DNA of 64,000 bases from JACVRW01 sp963771715. Its GTDB lineage: Bacteria; Actinomycetota; Thermoleophilia; Solirubrobacterales; Thermoleophilaceae. Of the stretch, positions 35,278 to 44,225 are shown piece after piece. Where the stretch lies: positions 124,001 to 188,000 of the forward strand of contig CAVYUQ010000010.1 of assembly GCA_963771715.1 (NCBI GenBank), written 5' to 3'. Numbering within the stretch: position 1 is the first letter of the stretch; each line of letters begins with the position of its first letter. The notes beneath the pieces are model-generated. The model saw nothing but the letters and a program-made list of their open reading frames with translations, searched no databases and was not told the origin of the DNA. The position numbers and the translations under genes are program-made.

Positions 35278-38200
35278 CCGCCCGCGGCAGCGCGGCCGCC
35301 GCCTGGGCCTCGCCGAGCCGGGCCGTCAGGTGCTCGAGCGTGGCGTCGGCGTCCATCGGGTAGGCGAAGAGGAAGCCCTGGCCGAACTCGCAGCCGAGGT
35401 CCCGCAGGGAGTTGCGCTGCTCGGGCATCTCGATGCCCTCCGCCACGACCCGGAGGCTGAGGGTCGTTCCGAGCGCCAGGACCGCGGACGTGAGCGCGGA
35501 CGTTTCCGGAGTGGCGCCGTCGCGCAGGAAGGACCGGTCCATCTTCAGGATGTCCACCGGGAAGCGGCTCAGGTAGCTGAGCGACGAGTAGCCGGTGCCG
35601 AAGTCGTCGAGAGCCAGGTTCACGCCGAGGGCCTTGAGCTCCCTGAGGCGGGTGACCGCGAGATCGCTGTCGGCCATCAGGACCGTCTCGGTGATCTCGA
35701 GTGTGAGCGCCGAGGGGTCGATCCCCGCTTCCCGCACGGCGTCGTGAACGTCGGCGATCACGTCGCTGTGCTGGAGCTGCTTCACCGACAGGTTGATGCT
35801 CATCGTGAGTTCGGCGTCCGGCGGCAGCGCGTCCCGCATCCGTCGGGCCTGCCGGCAGCCCTCGCGCAGCACCCACCTGCCGATCGGGATGATCAGCCCG
35901 GTCTCCTCGGCCAGCGGGATGAAGTGGTCGGGCGGGATCATCCCGCGCTCGGGGTGGCGCCAGCGCAGCAGCGCCTCCACTCCGCAGATGCCGCCGTTGT
36001 CGAGTCGCACGACCGGCTGGTAGTGCAGCTCGAGCTGCTCGGTCGCGATTGCGCGCTGAAGGTCCGTGCGGAGCTCGAGCCGGGCGAGCACGCCCTGGTG
36101 CATCTCGGGCTCGAACATGCGGTAGCTGCCCTTGCCGTCGCGCTTGGCCCGGTACATCGCCGCGTCGGCGTCGCGGATCAGCTCCTCGGCGCCGCCCGGC
36201 GCATGCTCGGAGACGACCGAGATGCCGATGCTGCATCGCAGCGACAGCTCCTTGTGCCCGACGCTCATCGGCACCGCAAGCGATTCGAGGACCCTCTCCG
36301 CCGTGTCGGCAGCCTCCTGGACCCCCTCGATGTCCTCGAGCAGCAGCGCGAACTCGTCCCCGCCGAAGCGCGCGGCCGTGTCGCTCGCGCGGACGCTCGT
36401 GGCCAGGCGCTTCGCGACCTCCGCGAGCACCTCGTCGCCCGCGGCGTGGCCGAGGCTGTCGTTGATGGTCTTGAAGTCGTCGAGGTCGAGGAACACGACG
36501 GCGATGCGGTTCTGCTCGCGCCGGCTCCGGGCGATCGCGTGGCGCACGCGCTCGGCGAACAGCGCGCGGTTCGCGAGCCCGGTCACCGGGTCGTGGAAGG
36601 CCTGGTGGGTGAGCTGCTCCTCGAACGCCTTGCGCTCGCTGATGTCGCGGCAGTTGAGCACGATGCCGCCCACGTGCTCGTCCTCGAGCAGGTTGGTGTA
36701 GTTGATCTCGAACTGCTGCGGCGTGCCGTCCCGGTGCACGAGCGCGCACTGGAGGACGTGCGGCTGGTCGCCTGCGGCGGCGGCACCGTCGGCGAGCATC
36801 TGGCGCACGCGTCCGCCGTCGGCTGGGTGCACGAGCTCGGCGAACGGCCGGCCCGTCACGTCCTCGGGCGCGTAGCCGAGCAGGCGCTCGATGGAAGGGC
36901 TCTGGTAGGAGATCGCGCCGTCGAGGCCGATGACCGTGATCAGGTCGCTGGCGTGCCGGACGAGCGAGCCGAAGCGCGCCTCACCGCGGCGGCGGTGCAC
37001 CTCCTCGGTGAGCGCGGTGCGCTCCAGCGCGAGCGCCACCTGCGCCGCGAGTGCTCGCAGCGATGCACGGATCGCCTCCGGGGGCGCGCTGCGCCCGGCC
37101 ACCACGAGCAGCCTTCGCTCGCGCTGCGGCGGCGCCAGGTCGAGTGCAAGGACGCGATCGTGGTCGTCCGGCAGATCCAGCTCGGCGACGACCTCGCGCC
37201 GCAGCCTCACGACCTCCGCGTCCCTCGCCGCCGCGAGCAGATCCGCCATTGCGCGTTTCGGGATGTGCGCGCCGGCGCAGAGGCGTGTGTCGAGGCCAGG
37301 CCCGGCCATCGAGCGCGCGGCCGTGAGCGCAACCTCGTCGATCTCCTCGCGGCTGGTGGCGGCGACCAGATCGGCGCCCGCGGCGCTCAGCATGCGCTCG
37401 CGCTCGAGCGAGCGCTCCTGCTGGCGCACGAGGCCCGCCATTCGCGACACCACGAGGCCGAACAGCAGGATGGACGCGGACCGCACCACGCTGAAGTCGT
37501 AGTCACCCACGTGCAGGTCGTGCACGATCCCGATCACGGGTGCGATCAGCGAGGCGCCGGTGAGCAGCGCCAGGCGGAAGCGGGTGAGCACCTCTCTGTG
37601 GTTACTGGCCGGCTGGTCGATGTTCGACATCGACGGGTGCAGCGCGGCAGCGCCCCAGAGCAGGTAGAACCCGACCCAGCCGGCGTCGAGCCACAGCTGG
37701 TGGTCGTACGTCCCCTGCAGCAGCATCAGCCCGTACACGAAGTCCGTGACGAGCAGGCAGACGATGGCGGCGCTCATGAGGTGGAACGCCGGCCGCCGCT
37801 GGCCGCCGTCGAGCGCGAGCCGCACGGCCACGGCGAGCAGGAGGACATCCGCGAGCGGATAGGCGACCGAGACGAGGCGGCCAGAGGTCGAGAGGCTGTG
37901 GTCGTGGAGGTACGGAGCCGTCAGCCAGATCCACGACGGAAGGGCAAGGCCGACCGTCATGATCGCCGCGTCGATCGCGCTGCCGCGGTCGCCGCGCTGC
38001 GTGCGGCGGCGCTGGAGGATGAGCAACCCGGCCATCAGAGCCGGGTAGACCGCCAGGTACGCGGCATCTCCGAGCGACGGGAACGGCACCTCGCGCTGGA
38101 GCAGCAGCGGGTAGCTGTAGGTGTACAGGTCGCCGACCCAGAACAACGCGAAGCCGAGCGCGAAGCACGCCCATGCGGGCGCGGCGGCCGGGCGGTGCAT

Positions 38201-38377
38201 CCGGATGCCGACGAGGATCGCCAGCACCGGGGCGAGCCCCAGCACGTTCATGACGGGAGCGCTGCCCGCCAGCGGGGGCACGAACAGGTAGAGCGCCAGC
38301 AGCACGCCGCCCGCCGCGAGGAAGAGAACCCAGGCGCGGCTCGCCAGCACGGGGCGGGAGGACGTGGCCGCGGGCAT
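35267..38377 (-). CDS. Membrane-bound PAS-GGDEF-EAL cyclic di-GMP protein
   Basis: 1036 residues: about ten N-terminal membrane helices (1-310), a GAF-like/coiled region (330-470), PAS (LVRHASDLITVIGLDGAISY, about 479-600), GGDEF (RFGGDEFALLLEDI, near 672) and EAL (GVEALLRWRHPERG near 800; ALDDFGTGYSSLSYL). RASD five residues before GGDEF is a complete RxxD inhibitory site. Both catalytic signatures are intact, so it may make and degrade c-di-GMP depending on signal. Its ATG shares a base with the stop of the alpha-oxoamine synthase gene (TGATG), indicating tight coupling with that biosynthetic enzyme. Confidence 0.93.
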   Translation of the reverse strand: MPAATSSRPVLASRAWVLFLAAGGVLLALYLFVPPLAGSAPVMNVLGLAPVLAILVGIRMHRPAAAPAWACFALGFALFWVGDLYTYSYPLLLQREVPFPSLGDAAYLAVYPALMAGLLILQRRRTQRGDRGSAIDAAIMTVGLALPSWIWLTAPYLHDHSLSTSGRLVSVAYPLADVLLLAVAVRLALDGGQRRPAFHLMSAAIVCLLVTDFVYGLMLLQGTYDHQLWLDAGWVGFYLLWGAAALHPSMSNIDQPASNHREVLTRFRLALLTGASLIAPVIGIVHDLHVGDYDFSVVRSASILLFGLVVSRMAGLVRQQERSLERERMLSAAGADLVAATSREEIDEVALTAARSMAGPGLDTRLCAGAHIPKRAMADLLAAARDAEVVRLRREVVAELDLPDDHDRVLALDLAPPQRERRLLVVAGRSAPPEAIRASLRALAAQVALALERTALTEEVHRRRGEARFGSLVRHASDLITVIGLDGAISYQSPSIERLLGYAPEDVTGRPFAELVHPADGGRVRQMLADGAAAAGDQPHVLQCALVHRDGTPQQFEINYTNLLEDEHVGGIVLNCRDISERKAFEEQLTHQAFHDPVTGLANRALFAERVRHAIARSRREQNRIAVVFLDLDDFKTINDSLGHAAGDEVLAEVAKRLATSVRASDTAARFGGDEFALLLEDIEGVQEAADTAERVLESLAVPMSVGHKELSLRCSIGISVVSEHAPGGAEELIRDADAAMYRAKRDGKGSYRMFEPEMHQGVLARLELRTDLQRAIATEQLELHYQPVVRLDNGGICGVEALLRWRHPERGMIPPDHFIPLAEETGLIIPIGRWVLREGCRQARRMRDALPPDAELTMSINLSVKQLQHSDVIADVHDAVREAGIDPSALTLEITETVLMADSDLAVTRLRELKALGVNLALDDFGTGYSSLSYLSRFPVDILKMDRSFLRDGATPETSALTSAVLALGTTLSLRVVAEGIEMPEQRNSLRDLGCEFGQGFLFAYPMDADATLEHLTARLGEAQAAAALPRADAP

Positions 38378-39690
38378 CAGGCGGCGTCCTCCAGATCCAC
38401 TTCGCGCACGCGAAGCTCACCCGCGGCCGCCAGCGCCTCGAGCGCCTCGATCAGCGAGTCGACCTCCGCATCGGTGTTGGCCGCCGTGATCTGGACGCGG
38501 AAGCCGACCTCGTCCTTGGGCACGAGCGGGTATGCCGCCAGCGTCACGTACACGCCGCGGTCGAAGAGGTAGCGCCCGACCGCGTCGATCCGCAGGTGGT
38601 CCGCCAGCGGGATCTCGATGATCGGCAGCCCGGAGCGGTTGGGCGTCTCGATCCCCAGCCTTGCGAGAGTGGCCAGGACGCGATCCGTGAGCCGCCACAG
38701 CGTGGCGCGCAGAGCGTCGCCACGCGCCTCGTTGACATCGAAGCCGGCCAGCACCGTGGCCAGCGACGCCACCGGCGACGGACCTGAGTAGAGGTACGGC
38801 GGCGCGGCGACCTTGAGGAGGTCCTTCACGTCGGTCGGGCAGGCGATGAACGCGAGCAGCGACGAGTACGCCTTCGAAAAGCCGCCGACCAGGACGACGT
38901 TCTCGTAGGTCTCGCCGGCGTGCTGCACGATGCTGTTGCCGCGGACGCCGTACGGGCACGACTCGTCCGGCGCGCGCTCGCCGATCACCCCGAAGCCGTG
39001 CGCATCGTCGACGTACAGCAGGGCGCCGTGGCGGCGCGCCACGGCGGCGAAGGCAACGAGATCCGGAGCGTTGCCGGTCATGCTGTTCACGCCGTCCATG
39101 CAGACCAGGCGCGTGGGGTCGCGCTCGGCCGACAGCAGCTCGTCGAGGTGATCGGGATCCTCGAAGCGAAAGCGCCGCACCGCCGCGCCGCGAGACTTGG
39201 CGATCTGACACCCGTCGTAGATCGTCTTGTGCGCGCGCTCGTCCAGGAAGATGGTCCCCGAGGCGGCGAGCAGCGGGATCACCGACATGTGGATGTGGGT
39301 GATCGTCGGCAGTACGAGCGCGTCCTCGGAGCCGAGCAGCGCGGTGAGCCGCTCCTCGATGTCCTCGTAGAGCATCGGACTGCCGAGCAGGCGCGACCAG
39401 CTCGGGTGCGTCCCCCAGCGGTCGAGGAATGCCGGCACCCGCTCGATGATCTCCCGGTCGAGATCGAAGCCGAGATAGTTGCAGGACGCGAAGTCGGCGA
39501 GCCACTGGTCGCCCACACGGATCATCCGGCCGTCGACCTCATCGATGACGGCGTCCATCATCGGATGCGACGCCTTCAACGCCGACAGATCGCTCACCGT
39601 CGTAAGCCAATGCTCAAGCCACGGACGCCGGCTCACCGCCGGTGCCGTGGCACGACTGTTTGTCGCGTCCCCCAGACCCGCCCTACCCAT
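38377..39690 (-). CDS. Alpha-oxoamine synthase-family PLP enzyme (AONS/CqsA-like)
   Basis: 437 residues from ATG 39690. Reads LADFASCNYLGFDLDREIIE, THPSWSRLLGSPMLYEDIEER, VDDAHGFGVIG (PLP-contact Asp), and GGFSKAYSSLLAF with the Schiff-base Lys near 270; PYLYSGPSPVA follows as in fold-type I oxoamine synthases. Relatives condense an amino acid with an acyl-CoA, releasing CO2: biotin (BioF), sphingoid bases, or CqsA/LqsA quorum signals. No biotin or lipid genes are near; coupling (TGATG) to a membrane c-di-GMP receptor and an exporter favours a signal molecule, an inference. Confidence 0.88.
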   Translation of the reverse strand: MGRAGLGDATNSRATAPAVSRRPWLEHWLTTVSDLSALKASHPMMDAVIDEVDGRMIRVGDQWLADFASCNYLGFDLDREIIERVPAFLDRWGTHPSWSRLLGSPMLYEDIEERLTALLGSEDALVLPTITHIHMSVIPLLAASGTIFLDERAHKTIYDGCQIAKSRGAAVRRFRFEDPDHLDELLSAERDPTRLVCMDGVNSMTGNAPDLVAFAAVARRHGALLYVDDAHGFGVIGERAPDESCPYGVRGNSIVQHAGETYENVVLVGGFSKAYSSLLAFIACPTDVKDLLKVAAPPYLYSGPSPVASLATVLAGFDVNEARGDALRATLWRLTDRVLATLARLGIETPNRSGLPIIEIPLADHLRIDAVGRYLFDRGVYVTLAAYPLVPKDEVGFRVQITAANTDAEVDSLIEALEALAAAGELRVREVDLEDAA

Positions 39691-39786
39691 AGTGGGGGTT
39701 GTCGACCATTCGAACCCCCTTCTTGAAGGGTTGCTCGATCTGGAACACTCGGGGCTCTGGACGCGCGAGGCACAGCCGACGTCTCG

Positions 39787-40800
39787 ATGCCGGAGGAGTT
39801 CGAGCCGCGCAGGCTCGCGCGGCGGACGCTCCAGATCATCGGTGTGCTCGCGGTGGCCGGTCTCGTGTTGCTCTTCGCGCCGGGGTTGGGAGAGGTCCGC
39901 GACCGGCTGACCGAGGCCCAGCCGGACTGGGTGGCGCTGGCCGTGGCGTTCGAGCTCATGTCCTGCGCGTCCTACGTTCTGATGTTCCGGCCGGTCTTCT
40001 GCCAGAACATGCCGTGGCGCACCAGCTGGGAGATCGGCCTCGCGGAGCTCGGCGCCGGCTCGATCGTGCCGGCGAGCGGCGCCGGCGGGCTGGCGCTGGG
40101 CGCGTGGATCCTGCGCGAGGGCGGCATGCCCGCGGAGCGGATCGCCAGCCGCTCGGTGGCCTTCTTCATCATCAAGAGCTCGGTGAACTTCATCGCGGTG
40201 GCGGTGCTGGGCACGGTCATGGCCGTGGGCCTGTTCGGCCCCGACCTGTCGCTCTGGCTCACGGCCGCGCCGGCCGCGGGCGCCCTGCTCGTGATCGCCG
40301 CGGTGCTGGTGGTTCCGCGGCTCGGCGTCGGAGGCCCCGTCCCGCCGGACGCGGGCCGGATGCGCAAGGCGGTACGGGAGGTGCGCAAGGCGCTCGTGGG
40401 CGGCACCCGCGAGGCGGTGCAGATACTGCGGTCGCGAAACCTGCTCGTGATCGCCGGCTCGGTGGGCTACTGGGCGTGGGACAACGCCGTCCTGTGGGCG
40501 ACCTTCCAAGCGTTCGACTACTCGCCGCCGCTAACCGTGATCCTGATGGGCTACCTGATCGGGCAGCTGGGCGGACTACTGCCGCTGCCGGGCGGCCTCG
40601 GAGGAATCGACGGCGGGCTGATCGGAACGCTGATCGTGTACGGCACCCCGGCGGCCGTGACCGCCGCGGCGGTGCTCGTCTACCGCGTGATCCTGTTCTG
40701 GCTGCCACTGCTGCTGGGCGCGGCGGCTTTCATCTTGCTGCGACGCGCCCTGAACCGCCCCGACCGCCCCGAGCTCTGCGTGGTGCCCTCGGCGACTTAG
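39787..40800 (+). CDS. Lysylphosphatidylglycerol synthetase TM-region/flippase-like protein
   Basis: 337 residues with about eight helices. Contains GLAELGAGSIVPASGAGGLALG and LIGQLGGLLPLPGGLGGIDG, the paired Gly/Pro-rich loops of the UPF0104/AglD-like membrane domain. Members without the synthetase domain are thought to move lipid-linked intermediates or regulate glycolipid assembly. It stands at the head of the exopolysaccharide locus, divergent from the oxoamine synthase. Confidence 0.85.
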   Translation: MPEEFEPRRLARRTLQIIGVLAVAGLVLLFAPGLGEVRDRLTEAQPDWVALAVAFELMSCASYVLMFRPVFCQNMPWRTSWEIGLAELGAGSIVPASGAGGLALGAWILREGGMPAERIASRSVAFFIIKSSVNFIAVAVLGTVMAVGLFGPDLSLWLTAAPAAGALLVIAAVLVVPRLGVGGPVPPDAGRMRKAVREVRKALVGGTREAVQILRSRNLLVIAGSVGYWAWDNAVLWATFQAFDYSPPLTVILMGYLIGQLGGLLPLPGGLGGIDGGLIGTLIVYGTPAAVTAAAVLVYRVILFWLPLLLGAAAFILLRRALNRPDRPELCVVPSAT

Positions 40801-40846
40801 TTTGCGCACAGCTTCGCCCGCAGATCTGAGCCGTAATCGCCCAGGT

Positions 40847-40875
40847 TTGCCGGGAAAAAGCTTTCGTGTTCTACT
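40847..40875 (+). promoter_or_regulatory. Candidate promoter of the sugar-phosphotransferase gene
   Basis: TTGCCG (40847-40852), 17 bases including AAAAAGCTTT, and TCTACT (40870-40875) resemble -35/-10 elements in an AT-richer island, 46 bp upstream of the ATG at 40921. Confidence 0.35.
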
Positions 40876-40920
40876 GGAATCAGCGGGCTTGTCGTCGGAA
40901 AGGGCTCTGGCCCACCGCGA

Positions 40921-42489
40921 ATGGACTCGCGTTTCATGACCACTCCTCTCGTCAGCAAGGGCTTCGACTTCGATGCGGGCACGGCGCGGGGCCGCCGGCG
41001 CCACGGCGATCCGTTCGGCTGGAGCGCGCTCGGCCTCGACGTGGTCACGCTGAGCGCCGGTATCGCGCTCGTGGCCGCGGTGTCGCCCACGTCGTCACCC
41101 ACAGGACAGGTGCCGAGCGAGCCGGTTGGGTGGATGGTGACCTTCTGCGTGCTGGTCGTGTTCCTGTTCCGGCTGCGCGGGATGTACGCGGCTCCGATGC
41201 GGCTCGAGCTGACCGAGGCGCTCCGCGAGATCGTGTCCGCGACGGCGATCGCCGCTGTGCTGACGATGGCGGTTCGGGTGCTCACCACGAACGAGGCCTA
41301 CGTCGCGGCCGAGACGGTGCGCCACTGGGTGGTGGCGGTGCCGCTGCTTATGGCCGGCCGGACCGTGGTGCTGCTGAGCGAGGCCCGCCGGCGGCGGGTC
41401 GGCGTGGGCGGACGGCGGACGCTCGTGGTGGGCGCCGGCGTGATCGGCAGGCTCACCGCCAGCCGGCTGCTCTCAGACCCCGCGCTCGGCCTCGTGCCGG
41501 TCGGTTTCCTCGACGACGATCCGCTCGACGCCGACGCGGACGACGAGACGGCGGACCTCAGCGTCTACCGCTGGGATCACTTCGACACGGTCGTCGAGCG
41601 CCAGGGGATCGAGCACGTGATCATCGCCTTCTCGGGCGCCGACCACCCCCGGCTCATCGCGCTCGCGCGTCGCGCCTGGGAGCTCGGGGTCGCGGTGTCG
41701 GTCGTGCCGCGGCTGTTCGAGCTGGAGGGAGAGCGCGCGGTGACCGAGCACCTCGGCGGCCTCCCGCTCGTGGCCCTGCGCCCGGCCGACCGCCAGAGCT
41801 GGCAGTTCCGGCTCAAGTACTCCCTCGACCGGGTGGTTGCCGCGGGGCTCCTGGTGCTGGCGGTGCCCGTGCTCCTGGCGGCGATGGCCGCGATTCGGCT
41901 GAGCATCGGCGGGCCCGTCCTGTTCCGCCAGCCTAGGGTGGGCCGCGACGGCGCGATCTTCGAGATGCTGAAGCTCAGGACGCTGAGAGACGCCCCCGAC
42001 GGGTACGAGGCCGACGCCGACTGGGCAGCCGTCGAGCTGGGCGGCGAGACGGTCGCGGCCAACGCTTCCCTGGAGTCGCGGGTGAGCCGGGCGACGCACT
42101 TCCTACGGCGAGCGGCGATCGACGAGCTGCCCCAGCTCTGGAACGTCGTCCGGGGCGACATGTCCCTGGTGGGTCCGCGTCCCGAACGGCTCCAGTACGT
42201 GGAGCGCTTCGGCGACCGCATCTACCGCTACAGCGACCGGCACCGCGTGAAGTCCGGGCTGACGGGCCTGGCCCAGGTGTACGGCCTGCGCGGACAGACC
42301 TCGCTGCGCGACCGCGTCGAGTGGGACAACCACTACATCGAGAACTGGTCCTACTGGCTCGACCTGAAGATCCTGCTGAAGACGGCCCCCGCACTGCTCG
42401 CCGCGCTGCTGGCGGCGCGTCGGGACCAGGCGATCGACGGCGCTTCGCAGCCCGTCGCGCTGCCGCTCGGCGACGAAGCTAGCTCCTGA
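40921..42489 (+). CDS. Polyprenyl-phosphate sugar-phosphotransferase initiating exopolysaccharide
   Basis: 522 residues: N-terminal membrane helices, a CoA-binding-like Rossmann region (RTLVVGAGVIGRLTASRLLS ... VGFLDDDPL), a further helix (VVAAGLLVLAVPVLLAAMAA) and the WbaP/WcaJ-type catalytic domain with GPVLFRQPRVGRDG, FEMLKLRTL, RRAAIDELPQLWNVVRGDMS, LVGPRPE and SGLTGLAQVYG. Transfers a sugar-1-phosphate to undecaprenyl phosphate at the inner leaflet, the first step of the polymer. An alternative start is ATG 40936. Its end overlaps the converging glycosidase by 11 bp. Confidence 0.94.
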   Translation: MDSRFMTTPLVSKGFDFDAGTARGRRRHGDPFGWSALGLDVVTLSAGIALVAAVSPTSSPTGQVPSEPVGWMVTFCVLVVFLFRLRGMYAAPMRLELTEALREIVSATAIAAVLTMAVRVLTTNEAYVAAETVRHWVVAVPLLMAGRTVVLLSEARRRRVGVGGRRTLVVGAGVIGRLTASRLLSDPALGLVPVGFLDDDPLDADADDETADLSVYRWDHFDTVVERQGIEHVIIAFSGADHPRLIALARRAWELGVAVSVVPRLFELEGERAVTEHLGGLPLVALRPADRQSWQFRLKYSLDRVVAAGLLVLAVPVLLAAMAAIRLSIGGPVLFRQPRVGRDGAIFEMLKLRTLRDAPDGYEADADWAAVELGGETVAANASLESRVSRATHFLRRAAIDELPQLWNVVRGDMSLVGPRPERLQYVERFGDRIYRYSDRHRVKSGLTGLAQVYGLRGQTSLRDRVEWDNHYIENWSYWLDLKILLKTAPALLAALLAARRDQAIDGASQPVALPLGDEASS

Positions 42490-43945
42490 CGCGCAGCGCC
42501 CGCGAGCGCGACGGCGCCGCGGTCGTGGTACCGAGGTAGACCGCGCGCACGTGCAGCCAGTGCGAGCGCTGGAGGCCCAGCTCCAGGCGGAACGTCCCAC
42601 GGGAATCGAGCCTCAGCCTGCGCGGGCGCAGAGCCTTCCAGACGCCGCGGTTGTCGCGCCGGCGCAGCCTGATCACGACCCGTCCGCGGCTCGCGCCGGC
42701 AACGCGCCCCGAGATCAGGACCCGTCGCGCGATCACGAGGCTCGCGACACGGGCGCTGCGCCGCGCGAGCGGGCCGCGCCGGAGCGCGATGAACGTCCTC
42801 GTGGCGCGCCGTGTGGCCGTGGTGCCGGGGCCCGACGGGGAGGTCGAAGCCACCGTCGTGCCTTCCGGCGGCGGCGATGACGGATCCGGGGCGATCGCTC
42901 CTGGCTGGTAGCTCTTGAAGGCGGCGTAGGAAGTCTTGTGGCTGAAGTCGGTGCGCATCAGCCCCAGCTGCGTCTCCCAGGTGTCGGCGTCGTCGTCCCA
43001 GAAGTTGTTGCGGAGGTTGTACCAGTACGCGATCGCGACGTAGGGGTAGCTCTCCAGCAGCTTGTAGGCCCTAGTGAGGTAGTCGGCCTGCTGGGCCTGG
43101 GTCACGCCCCAGGACTCGGTCGTGGTCGTGGACCAGCCGAACTCGGTCAGCCAGATCGGCTTGTCGTCCCCGCGGGCCAGCATCGAGCTGCGCACCTCCC
43201 TGAAGCCCGAGAAGGCCATCGGGCCGATCCGCCCGCCCTGGTGCCAGACGGCCTCGGGGGGGTTCGGGCCCGGGTATGGGTGCACCGCCATCACGTCGAA
43301 GTAGCCCTTGGCGCCGGCTGCGTAGGCGCCCTCGATGAACGAGTAGTCGTTCTGCGAGACGCCACCGAAGACGACGAGGGCGTTGGGGTCGGCTGCCTTC
43401 ACGGCCGGGTAGGCGGCCTTGAGCAGCGGCACGTACGCGGCCGGGTTTGGCCCGCTCGGCCAGAACCGAGAGGTGTTCTCCTCGTTCCAGACCTCCCAGG
43501 CGGAGACTCTGCCGGCGTAGCGGGCGGCCACGAAGCGAACGAAGTCCGCGTAGTCGGAGGGGTTCTGCGGCTTCATCATCGGGATGCGCGAGCCGGACGC
43601 CCAGCGGGGCGCGCCGTTCACGAAGACGAGCACCTTCGCGCCCGCGGCGCGCGCGGTGTCGATCGCCCTGTCGTAGCGGGCGATTATGTTCGGGTCGTAG
43701 GAGCCCTTCGCCTGCGGCTCCGCCTCGTTCCAGCGGAACTCGATCCGCACCCAGCCGGCGCCGACGTCCGAGATCGCCTGGCCCGTCGGAGCGAACTCCG
43801 ACGACGGGATCCCCCAGGCGAGGTCGGTGGAGACCGCTTTCTGCGCGCCGTGGGCGAGCCCGGGCAGGCAGAGACTGGTGGCAGCTGACGCTGCCACCGC
43901 AGCGCAAAGCAGAACCACGCGGCCGTGGAGAGGGCGGGACCGCAT
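42479..43945 (-). CDS. Secreted clan-A glycoside hydrolase under c-di-AMP riboswitch
   Basis: 488 residues: signal peptide (VVLLCAAVAASAATSLCLPG), TIM-barrel glycosidase with acid/base in SAWEVWNEENTSRF (Glu near 155) and nucleophile in PIWLTEFGWSTTT (Glu near 268), then a Ser/Pro/Thr linker and a C-terminal Arg-rich beta domain (VLISGRVAGASRGRVVIRLR). This resembles GH39/GH5-type enzymes of clan A acting on beta-linked polymers, perhaps the local exopolysaccharide. The c-di-AMP riboswitch 108 bp upstream on the same strand should control it. A related enzyme lies at 45981. Confidence 0.88.
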   Translation of the reverse strand: MRSRPLHGRVVLLCAAVAASAATSLCLPGLAHGAQKAVSTDLAWGIPSSEFAPTGQAISDVGAGWVRIEFRWNEAEPQAKGSYDPNIIARYDRAIDTARAAGAKVLVFVNGAPRWASGSRIPMMKPQNPSDYADFVRFVAARYAGRVSAWEVWNEENTSRFWPSGPNPAAYVPLLKAAYPAVKAADPNALVVFGGVSQNDYSFIEGAYAAGAKGYFDVMAVHPYPGPNPPEAVWHQGGRIGPMAFSGFREVRSSMLARGDDKPIWLTEFGWSTTTTESWGVTQAQQADYLTRAYKLLESYPYVAIAYWYNLRNNFWDDDADTWETQLGLMRTDFSHKTSYAAFKSYQPGAIAPDPSSPPPEGTTVASTSPSGPGTTATRRATRTFIALRRGPLARRSARVASLVIARRVLISGRVAGASRGRVVIRLRRRDNRGVWKALRPRRLRLDSRGTFRLELGLQRSHWLHVRAVYLGTTTAAPSRSRALRVRS

Positions 43946-44053
43946 GCGAGCCTGATCGGCGGTCAGGCGCTAATTGCGTGGCTCTGCAAGAGCTCCTTGG
44001 ACGAATGTTCGAGGCGCGGTCGCTCCGTCATCTATTTGTCCCCTTCCGCTAGG

Positions 44054-44193
44054 GCCTACGGGGTTAGCTGACGGGCTCGCGCTGGAAGATGCGCTACTCG
44101 GACCGCTGTCCGCGATTCGCCCCGGGGCGGCCACGGCGACCGCCCAAATGGTTCCCCCGCCCCGGTCGCTCAGTGAGCGGCCGGACTCGGCGC
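44054..44193 (-). ncRNA. Second cyclic di-AMP riboswitch (ydaO/yuaA type)
   Basis: Read on the minus strand it has the same ordered blocks as the element at 16130: CGCCGAGTCCGG, GGGGCGGGGGAACCATTTGG, CCCCGGGGCGAA, and the terminal GAGCCCGTCAGCTAACCCCG with GTAGGC. One base differs from the usual GACAGCTAACC (GTCAGCTAACC). The 108-bp leader after it contains GCTCT-TGC-AGAGC and CTGA/TCAG hairpins and no obvious Shine-Dalgarno, a plausible expression platform for the glycosidase gene starting at 43945. Confidence 0.88.
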
Positions 44194-44225
44194 TTGACTA
44201 CAGCGCGCGGCAGGCTAGCGCATGG

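Noticed and set aside
35330..38572. A 1080-residue open frame on the plus strand
   Set aside because: It lies antisense to the GGDEF-EAL gene, is Arg/Gly/His/Glu-rich with no recognisable domain, and is the usual shadow frame of very GC-rich coding DNA.
38377..40509. A 710-residue reading of the oxoamine synthase
   Set aside because: The extra 273 N-terminal residues are antisense to the flippase-like gene and have shadow-frame composition; the synthase domain begins after ATG 39690.
43946..44225. Considered a cyclic di-GMP riboswitch or an empty spacer
   Set aside because: The minus strand carries the ordered c-di-AMP (ydaO) blocks instead, including GCTAACCCCG followed by GTAGGC.
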